NCBI GenBank assembly: GCA_900764415.1
Contig: CAAFOA010000400.1
Coordinates: forward strand, 1-10,277
From: an uncultured Collinsella sp.
GTDB lineage: Bacteria; Actinomycetota; Coriobacteriia; Coriobacteriales; Coriobacteriaceae
DNA length: 10,277 nt
Direction: 5' to 3'
Part shown: in pieces, positions 6,606 through 10,277 of the stretch
Layout of the letters: each line of letters opens with the position of its first letter
Numbering within the stretch: position 1 is the stretch's first letter
The notes under the pieces: model-generated
Told to the model about the DNA's origin: nothing
Seen by the model: only the letters and a program-made list of their open reading frames with translations
The model's database searches: none
Program-made: the position numbers and the translations under genes

Positions 6606-7610
6606 ATGGCCGCTGTTAAAAAATCGGTTTCCGTTAAGGACGTGGCGCGCCTCGCGGGCGTCTCGGAACAGACGGTCTCGCGCACGGTGCACGATTCGCC
6701 CAGCGTGCGCCCCGAGACCAAGGAACGCGTGCGTGCCGCCATGCGCGAGCTGGGGTATCGCCCCAATTTTGCCGGTCGATCGTTGCGCCGTGGCAAGTTT
6801 AAGACCGTCGGCGTCGCCATGTTCAACATTACCGGCACCGGCAATCTCGACCGTATGGAGGGCTTTGCCGCAGCGGCCGACAAACATGGCTATGCCATCA
6901 CCCTCACTAAAGTAGACGGGCATCCGTATACCCTCGAGAGCGCATCGTCGCGCATGAGCGCACTGCCGGTGGATGGCATGGTTGTGATTATGAACCGCAT
7001 GCCGGCGGACTTTGGAACCTTCGAGCCGCTGCCCGGCATGCAGACGGTGCTCGTTACGATGTTGGAGCACCCGCTCTGTTCAACGGTCGATAACGACCAG
7101 TTCGATTGTTCGCGCCAGGTGGTCGAGTATTTGCTGGGGCAGGGACACAAGACTGTGCACTTTATCTCGTGCCCCGAGCGCTCGCTTTCGGGCATGCGGC
7201 GCGAGGAAGGCTGGCGTGAGACATTGCGTGCGCATGGCATTGAGCCCCCGCAGCTCGTGCGTGGCGACTGGACGGCGCAGAGTGGATATGCTGCCGGCCA
7301 GGCGCTTGCGGATGATCCGACCTGCACGGCCATTTATGCCTCCAACGATGCCATGGCATATGGCTGCATCCGTGGGCTCGAGTCGCGCGGGAAGTGCGTG
7401 CCCCAGGACGTGAGCGTGGTGGGTGTTGATGACAGCCTGGGCGATATCGTGCCCGATTGTCGCTTGACCACGGTGCGCTTTGACAACAGGCGTGTCGGCA
7501 TGTGGGCAGTCGATAAGATCGCCGGTGCCGAGGGGGGTGCGTCTGGCGTGGAGCACATGTTGATCCCCGGCGTGCTCGTAGAGGGCGATACGGTGCGCGA
7601 TTTGCGCTAG
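6606..7610 (+). CDS. LacI-family transcriptional regulator (lacI2)
   Basis: A 334-aa repressor-type protein. The N-terminus SVSVKDVARLAGVSEQTVSRTVH is the helix-turn-helix. The hinge reads YRPNFAGRSLRRG, and the sensor core ends in DVSVVGVDDSLGDIVPDCRLTTVRFD. It is a paralogue of lacI1: both share the unusual NFAG hinge, a MYNIT/MFNIT motif, a MNRM motif in the core, and a final TVRD-(I/L)-R. The main difference in the recognition helix is Glu in place of Arg at the position equivalent to LacI Tyr17. The start at 6606 gives a normal LacI-family N-terminus, but the ribosome binding site is weak (GAAAG 8 nt upstream). It is divergent from lacE, which is the likely target. No terminator follows, so some readthrough into lacF is possible. 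The ligand is unknown. Confidence 0.92.
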   Translation: MAAVKKSVSVKDVARLAGVSEQTVSRTVHDSPSVRPETKERVRAAMRELGYRPNFAGRSLRRGKFKTVGVAMFNITGTGNLDRMEGFAAAADKHGYAITLTKVDGHPYTLESASSRMSALPVDGMVVIMNRMPADFGTFEPLPGMQTVLVTMLEHPLCSTVDNDQFDCSRQVVEYLLGQGHKTVHFISCPERSLSGMRREEGWRETLRAHGIEPPQLVRGDWTAQSGYAAGQALADDPTCTAIYASNDAMAYGCIRGLESRGKCVPQDVSVVGVDDSLGDIVPDCRLTTVRFDNRRVGMWAVDKIAGAEGGASGVEHMLIPGVLVEGDTVRDLR

Positions 7611-7670
7611 GGCGCGGTCCTGTTTGGGTTTCCGTTAATCATGTTTGATATTGTTCGAAATGGTTTGGAA

Positions 7671-7681
7671 ACCGTTCACGG
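7671..7681. promoter_or_regulatory. GYGAACGGT box (inverted) upstream of lacF
   Basis: ACCGTTCACGG is the reverse complement of CCGTGAACGGT found upstream of lacA (9528-9538), an 11-base identity. It lies just upstream of the predicted lacF promoter, and a partial copy follows 21 bp later. Confidence 0.45.
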
Positions 7682-7688
7682 GCGAAAA

Positions 7689-7716
7689 TTGACCGTTCAT
7701 AGCTTGAAATTATGTT
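7689..7716 (+). promoter_or_regulatory. Candidate lacF promoter
   Basis: TTGACC (7689-7694) and TATGTT (7711-7716) are separated by 16 bp. The second copy of the GYGAACGGT-type box (ACCGTTCAT, 7692-7700) overlaps the -35 box, so a factor bound there could block or contact RNA polymerase. The remaining leader of about 100 nt is T-rich at first. Confidence 0.4.
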
Positions 7717-7721
7717 TTGCG

Positions 7722-7734
7722 TTGTTCTTTTTTG
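7722..7734 (+). promoter_or_regulatory. 13-mer shared with the lacA control region
   Basis: TTGTTCTTTTTTG occurs here, and its reverse complement occurs at 9546-9558, where it is part of a perfect inverted repeat. Here it continues GTTTGAA, so the second half-site is only partly kept. Position is just downstream of the predicted lacF transcription start. Confidence 0.4.
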
Positions 7735-7824
7735 TTTGAATGTTAATGTTTCTGCCATACAGAACGCAGCGCGTATGCCCGGACGCGATGCTCTCCATTG
7801 GTTCATATGTGAAAGGAACGCAAC

Positions 7825-8163
7825 ATGGCAACCAAAGAAGAAATCTCGATGGTTGGATTCGAGATTGTCGCATACGCAGGTGACGCCCAGACCGATCTGC
7901 TCGCAGCGCTCGATGCTGCTCGCGAGGGTGACTTTGAGAAGGCCGAGCAGCTGCACAAGGATGCCAGCGATGCACTCATCGGTGCCCACGACACGCAGAC
8001 CAAGCTGCTTTCGCAGGAGGCCGGCGGCGGCGAGATGGAGATGACCTTCATCATGGCCCATGCTCAGGATACCCTCATGACTACCATGATTCTGGAGAAG
8101 CAGGCCCGCTTTACCATCGATGCCTACAAACGCATTGCCGAGCTCGAGGCCAAGCTCGCCTAA
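7825..8163 (+). CDS. lacF: Lactose-specific PTS EIIA component
   Basis: Soluble 112-aa phosphocarrier that takes phosphate from HPr and passes it to the EIIB domain of LacE. It belongs to the all-helical, trimeric lactose/cellobiose EIIA family. The block GFEIVAYAGDAQTDLLAAL and the C-terminal MAHAQDTLMTTMILEKQ match LacF of Lactococcus (105 aa). His79 aligns with the phosphorylated His78, and Asp82 with the metal-binding Asp81 at the trimer core. The usual second His of HGQDHLMT is Thr83 here. The start is supported by AAGGA 7 nt upstream. The gene is separated from lacE, its partner, and lies on the opposite strand, with its own candidate promoter and terminator. CelC/ChbA-type cellobiose EIIA is the alternative label; linkage with lacE, lacG and lacA favours LacF. 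Confidence 0.92.
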   Translation: MATKEEISMVGFEIVAYAGDAQTDLLAALDAAREGDFEKAEQLHKDASDALIGAHDTQTKLLSQEAGGGEMEMTFIMAHAQDTLMTTMILEKQARFTIDAYKRIAELEAKLA

Positions 8164-8190
8164 CGAGCCCTCGCAACCAAGTCCCTTTCC

Positions 8191-8224
8191 AAAAGCCCTG
8201 CCGCTACCCGCAGCAGGGCTTTTT
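8191..8224 (+). terminator. Rho-independent terminator of lacF
   Basis: An 11-bp stem (AAAAGCCCTGC at 8191-8201 with GCAGGGCTTTT at 8213-8223) has an 11-nt loop and ends in a T-run. It lies 27 bp after the lacF stop codon, so lacF is transcribed apart from the membrane-protein gene. Confidence 0.88.
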
Positions 8225-8254
8225 CTGTCCTCCTCCCCGCAGCTCATCCCGAGA

Positions 8255-8303
8255 TAGTCATTGGGGACGTTCTTAAACGACTAGTCATTGGGGACAGTCT
8301 TGG
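8255..8303. repeat. Tandem TAGTCATTGGGGAC repeat
   Basis: The 14-mer TAGTCATTGGGGAC occurs at 8255 and again at 8282, separated by GTTCTTAAACGAC. A related string, ATGGGGACAGGTTATG, occurs just before lacG's end at about 2937. TGGGGAC-type intergenic repeats are known in many bacteria next to RAYT-like transposases, but no such gene is in this window. It lies between the lacF terminator and the next gene. Confidence 0.55.
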
Positions 8304-8344
8304 TGCGCTCCGTTCGTCCTCCCGTTCGATTTTTGCTCGGTGGG

Positions 8345-8350
8345 TATACT
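8345..8350 (+). promoter_or_regulatory. Candidate -10 box of the membrane-protein gene
   Basis: TATACT lies 38 bp before the start codon, with no clear -35 box. The placement between the lacF terminator and the next gene makes a promoter here likely even though this hexamer is the only visible part. Confidence 0.35.
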
Positions 8351-8388
8351 TCCTTTCGCATTAAACGCCGGGCTGAGGAGGTATCCAA

Positions 8389-9402
8389 ATGCCGGATAAC
8401 GGGTCAATACAAAAAAGAGGCGCGCACGAGATGGCTCATGGGCGTCCTGTCCAGATAACCGAGCACACGACGGTAACCGAGCTGCAGCCCAGCCTGTCCG
8501 ATGTCGTGTGCGCAAACAAAAAGCTGCAGATTGGCTTTATCGTTGCGCTCGTGGTGCTGGCGCTGCTGTCGGGCTTTGTGGCTCGTCCGCATTTCGCCGA
8601 TACCAAAACTTGGGACTCCACCATCGAGGTCATCGACCAAAAGAAAGGCAACGTTTTGGCGCTCACGACCTCGTGCGTGGCGCTGTCTGCGGGCATTACC
8701 GCACTGCCGGGTGATACGGGAACGCCGGTTGCCGAGCAGCTCGTACAGCTTTCAGGCAACCTTGGTATCGTGCTTGCCGTGCTCTACCTCGAAAAATATC
8801 TGCTGACCATTTTATGGTCGGTCGGGCTGGGCATCCTGATTCCGTTTGCGTTTGTGCTCTTTGCGATCTCACTTGGCGTTCACGGGCGCTGGAGCACGAG
8901 CACCGTCCTGCGCCGTGTGGCGACTCGCGTGCTGGTGGTCGCCATGATCGGCATGGCGTTGGTGCCTGCAAGCGTATGGGTGTCGCAAAAGGTCGACGAA
9001 ACGTATCGAGTGAGCATCGAAGCGGCGGAGCAAAAGGCGGCCGACGCTGCGGGTACGGCAAATAGCGATAGCTCCAAAGCAAGCAAGAAAAAGACCGAGT
9101 CCACAGAGTCCAAGAATGTGCTTGAGCAGTTGACTGATGGGGCGTCGAGCCTTGTTACGTCGGTGACCAGCGGCGCCAAGCAGATGACCGATGAGATCGT
9201 GCGGCAGGTGACCGATCTGATTGAAGGCGTCATCGTGATGATCGTGACTTCGTGCGTTATCCCGCTGCTGGTGCTCGTGGCGTTCCTGTGGCTGGGACAC
9301 GTACTGCTGGGGATCGATATCTCCGGTCCCGCGAACTATCTGACGGGCCGCTTTCTGAGTGTTCCGTCCAAGCACGCCAAAAAGGGTGGGCAGTCCGAGT
9401 AG
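8389..9402 (+). CDS. Multi-spanning membrane protein of unknown function
   Basis: I do not recognise a named family for this 337-aa protein. Hydrophobic segments lie at about 46-65, 88-106 (less hydrophobic), 123-138, 141-165, 178-199 and 277-308. Between the last two is a hydrophilic, Ala/Lys/Ser-rich stretch (about 200-275, with KKK at 233-235) that could form an extended or coiled region. The LYLEKYLLTILW stretch (132-143) and the TALPGDTGTPVAEQL stretch (104-118) remind me of conserved hypothetical membrane proteins found in other gut bacteria. No enzyme, transporter or PTS motif is seen. The start is strongly supported by AGGAGG 7 nt upstream. The gene is a monocistronic unit between the lacF and its own terminator, placed inside the lac locus. 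The context may be accidental, so a role in galactoside use cannot be assumed. Confidence 0.85.
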   Translation: MPDNGSIQKRGAHEMAHGRPVQITEHTTVTELQPSLSDVVCANKKLQIGFIVALVVLALLSGFVARPHFADTKTWDSTIEVIDQKKGNVLALTTSCVALSAGITALPGDTGTPVAEQLVQLSGNLGIVLAVLYLEKYLLTILWSVGLGILIPFAFVLFAISLGVHGRWSTSTVLRRVATRVLVVAMIGMALVPASVWVSQKVDETYRVSIEAAEQKAADAAGTANSDSSKASKKKTESTESKNVLEQLTDGASSLVTSVTSGAKQMTDEIVRQVTDLIEGVIVMIVTSCVIPLLVLVAFLWLGHVLLGIDISGPANYLTGRFLSVPSKHAKKGGQSE

Positions 9403-9436
9403 CTAAAACAGCTGTATATACCGGGGAATACCGCCG

Positions 9437-9476
9437 AAGGGCGGCCGAGACACGTTCTCGGCCGCCCTTTCGTTTG
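9437..9476 (+). terminator. Rho-independent terminator after the membrane-protein gene
   Basis: A 14-bp perfect stem (9437-9450 with 9456-9469) around the 5-nt loop CACGT is followed by TTTCGTTT. It lies 34 bp beyond the stop codon and insulates lacA from upstream transcription. The 307-bp gap between the two genes holds this terminator, then the lacA control region. Confidence 0.92.
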
Positions 9477-9527
9477 CTGAACGCATGGTCGCTGCGTCCG
9501 CGCCAGACCCAAACGGTCAGCAATCAT

Positions 9528-9538
9528 CCGTGAACGGT
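9528..9538. promoter_or_regulatory. GYGAACGGT box upstream of lacA
   Basis: CCGTGAACGGT overlaps by one base a TATTTGTTC block (9538-9546). The pair recurs as CCGCGAACGGT and TATTTGTTC at 1526-1547, and the box alone recurs inverted upstream of lacF. It lies about 40 bp upstream of the candidate -35 box. Confidence 0.45.
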
Positions 9539-9539
9539 A

Positions 9540-9559
9540 TTTGTTCAAAAAAGAACAAA
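9540..9559. promoter_or_regulatory. Perfect inverted repeat in the lacA control region, candidate operator
   Basis: TTTGTTC-N6-GAACAAA is a perfect 7-bp inverted repeat with an A-tract centre and no hairpin-terminator context. Its length and AT-rich ends are like the operators of dimeric repressors; DeoR-family LacR binds comparable TGTT/AACA-rich sites in lactic acid bacteria. No DeoR-type gene lies in the window, so the binder is unknown. Confidence 0.5.
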
Positions 9560-9575
9560 GACAAACAAATAATTG

Positions 9576-9604
9576 TTGCAGTTACTGTTCGAATGTGTTC
9601 AAAT
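9576..9604 (+). promoter_or_regulatory. Candidate lacA promoter overlapped by an inverted repeat
   Basis: TTGCAG (9576-9581) and TCAAAT (9599-9604) are 17 bp apart. An inverted repeat ACTGTTC (9584-9590)/GAACAGT (9611-9617) spans the spacer and the predicted start. The -10 box is weak. The leader to lacA would be about 100 nt and contains an ATG-initiated 34-codon frame (9609-9713) that ends in an ATGA overlap with lacA but has no ribosome binding site. Confidence 0.35.
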
Positions 9605-9709
9605 AAACATGAACAGTGAAGAACCGCACATTCAGATGCCCGGACCTGAACGCGATTCAACACTTCCAAACAGGAACTACGCACCTGCGTATCTCTCAAG
9701 GAGGATGTC

Positions 9710-10138
9710 ATGAGGGTTGTTATCGCTTCCGATGCCGACGGTATGTCGATGAAGGAGTCCATCAAGGAGATGCTCATCGCCGACGGTCACGAGGTCGTCG
9801 ACTATTCCGAGACCCCTGCCGCGGACTTTGTCGATTCCGCGACCGCCGTTGCCAAGGACCTGCTGGAGCACAAGGATTCCCAGGGCTTCGCATTCGATAA
9901 GTACGGCGTCGGCTCCTATATGGCCGCCGTCAAGATCAAGGGCATGGTCGTCGCCAACATTTCCGACGAGCGTTCTGCCTACATGACCCGCGAGCACAAC
10001 GGCTCGCGCATGGTCACCATGGGCCCGGGCGTTGTGGGCACCGAGGTCGCCAAGAAGATCGCCCGCGAGTTCCTGCGCGCCCAGTACGCCGGCGGCCGTC
10101 ACCAGATCCGTGTCGACATGCTCAACAAGATGGCCTAA
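9710..10138 (+). CDS. lacA: Galactose-6-phosphate isomerase subunit LacA
   Basis: Cytosolic 142-aa subunit that together with LacB converts galactose-6-phosphate to tagatose-6-phosphate, the first step of the tagatose-6-phosphate pathway. It belongs to the RpiB/LacA/LacB fold family. The sequence matches LacA of Lactococcus (141 aa) over its length, including KIKGMVVANISDERSAYMTREHN (about 75-97) and the C-terminal GGRHQIRVDMLNKM (128-141). The subunit has no Cys in the segment corresponding to the RpiB catalytic CGTG loop (DKYGVGSYM here), as expected of LacA; LacB should supply it. The start follows AGGAGG with a 5-nt spacer. It is the first gene of a lacAB unit, with 63 bp to lacB; lacC and lacD may follow outside the window. 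Confidence 0.95.
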   Translation: MRVVIASDADGMSMKESIKEMLIADGHEVVDYSETPAADFVDSATAVAKDLLEHKDSQGFAFDKYGVGSYMAAVKIKGMVVANISDERSAYMTREHNGSRMVTMGPGVVGTEVAKKIAREFLRAQYAGGRHQIRVDMLNKMA

Positions 10139-10201
10139 CGAGAGCCACCGAGAACTCGAACTTCTACCTCAACTTGTGAATTCAGACGAAAGGACGTTCT
10201 G

Positions 10202-10277
10202 ATGAAGAAGACCATCGCAATCGGTTGCGACCATATCGTTACGGACGAGAAGATCTATCTGGCCGACCGCCTGGAGC
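10202..10277 (+). CDS. lacB: Galactose-6-phosphate isomerase subunit LacB (N-terminus only)
   Basis: Only 25 full codons are visible, MKKTIAIGCDHIVTDEKIYLADRLE. The string IAIGCDHIVTD is identical to the start of LacB of Lactococcus as I recall it. AAGGA lies 8 nt upstream of the ATG. The position directly after lacA, as in firmicute lacAB operons, supports the call. The catalytic region is outside the window. Confidence 0.88.
   Translation, partial: MKKTIAIGCDHIVTDEKIYLADRLE

Noticed and set aside
1..10277. Defence system, CRISPR array, prophage, IS element or RNA gene
   Set aside because: No repeat-spacer pattern, transposase, integrase or tRNA/rRNA-like sequence was seen. All sizeable frames are explained by the sugar-use genes or their shadows.

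Overview
The window most likely comes from a gut actinobacterium of the Coriobacteriia, with Collinsella or a close relative as the best guess. The reasons are high GC with strong G/C preference at third codon positions, and firmicute-style sugar PTS genes in a non-firmicute codon context. This assignment rests on general impression, not on a search. The window is a lactose/galactoside PTS and tagatose-6-phosphate pathway locus, cut at both ends.

Layout. Positions 1-1329 (minus) hold a GH1 6-phospho-beta-galactosidase-like gene whose C-terminus lies outside the window. It is divergent from a LacI-family regulator (1671-2708, plus; lacI1 here). After a convergent intergenic region carrying an 81-bp tandem repeat and a strong minus-strand terminator comes a minus-strand operon read from right to left: lacE (EIICB, 6248-4482), then lacG (6-phospho-beta-galactosidase, 4415-2976), with a hairpin between them. 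Divergent from lacE is a second LacI-family regulator (6606-7610, plus; lacI2 here). It is followed by lacF (EIIA, 7825-8163), an unrecognised multi-spanning membrane protein (8389-9402), lacA (9710-10138) and the beginning of lacB (10202 to the window end).

How it works together. LacF passes phosphate from HPr to the EIIB domain of LacE. LacE imports and phosphorylates the galactoside. LacG, and probably the second GH1 enzyme, hydrolyse the 6-phospho-galactoside. LacA with LacB isomerises galactose-6-phosphate to tagatose-6-phosphate. The next steps (LacC and LacD) would be expected to the right of the window.

Regulation is the most interesting part. Both divergent control regions carry 16-bp LacI-type sites of the form ATGnnnACGTnnnCAT. 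Each site pairs a half-site shared by both regions (ATGTTnAC) with a region-specific half (ATGAGCAC near lacI1, ATGGCAAC near lacI2). The two regulators differ at a specificity position of the recognition helix (Arg versus Glu). A different box, GYGAACGGT, occurs in all four regulatory regions. The lacF and lacA upstream regions also share further sequence, including the 13-mer TTGTTCTTTTTTG, which in front of lacA is part of a perfect inverted repeat. This suggests two regulatory layers: local LacI-type control of the hydrolase and transporter units, and a shared layer over the whole pathway. No tRNA, rRNA, insertion sequence or CRISPR array was seen.
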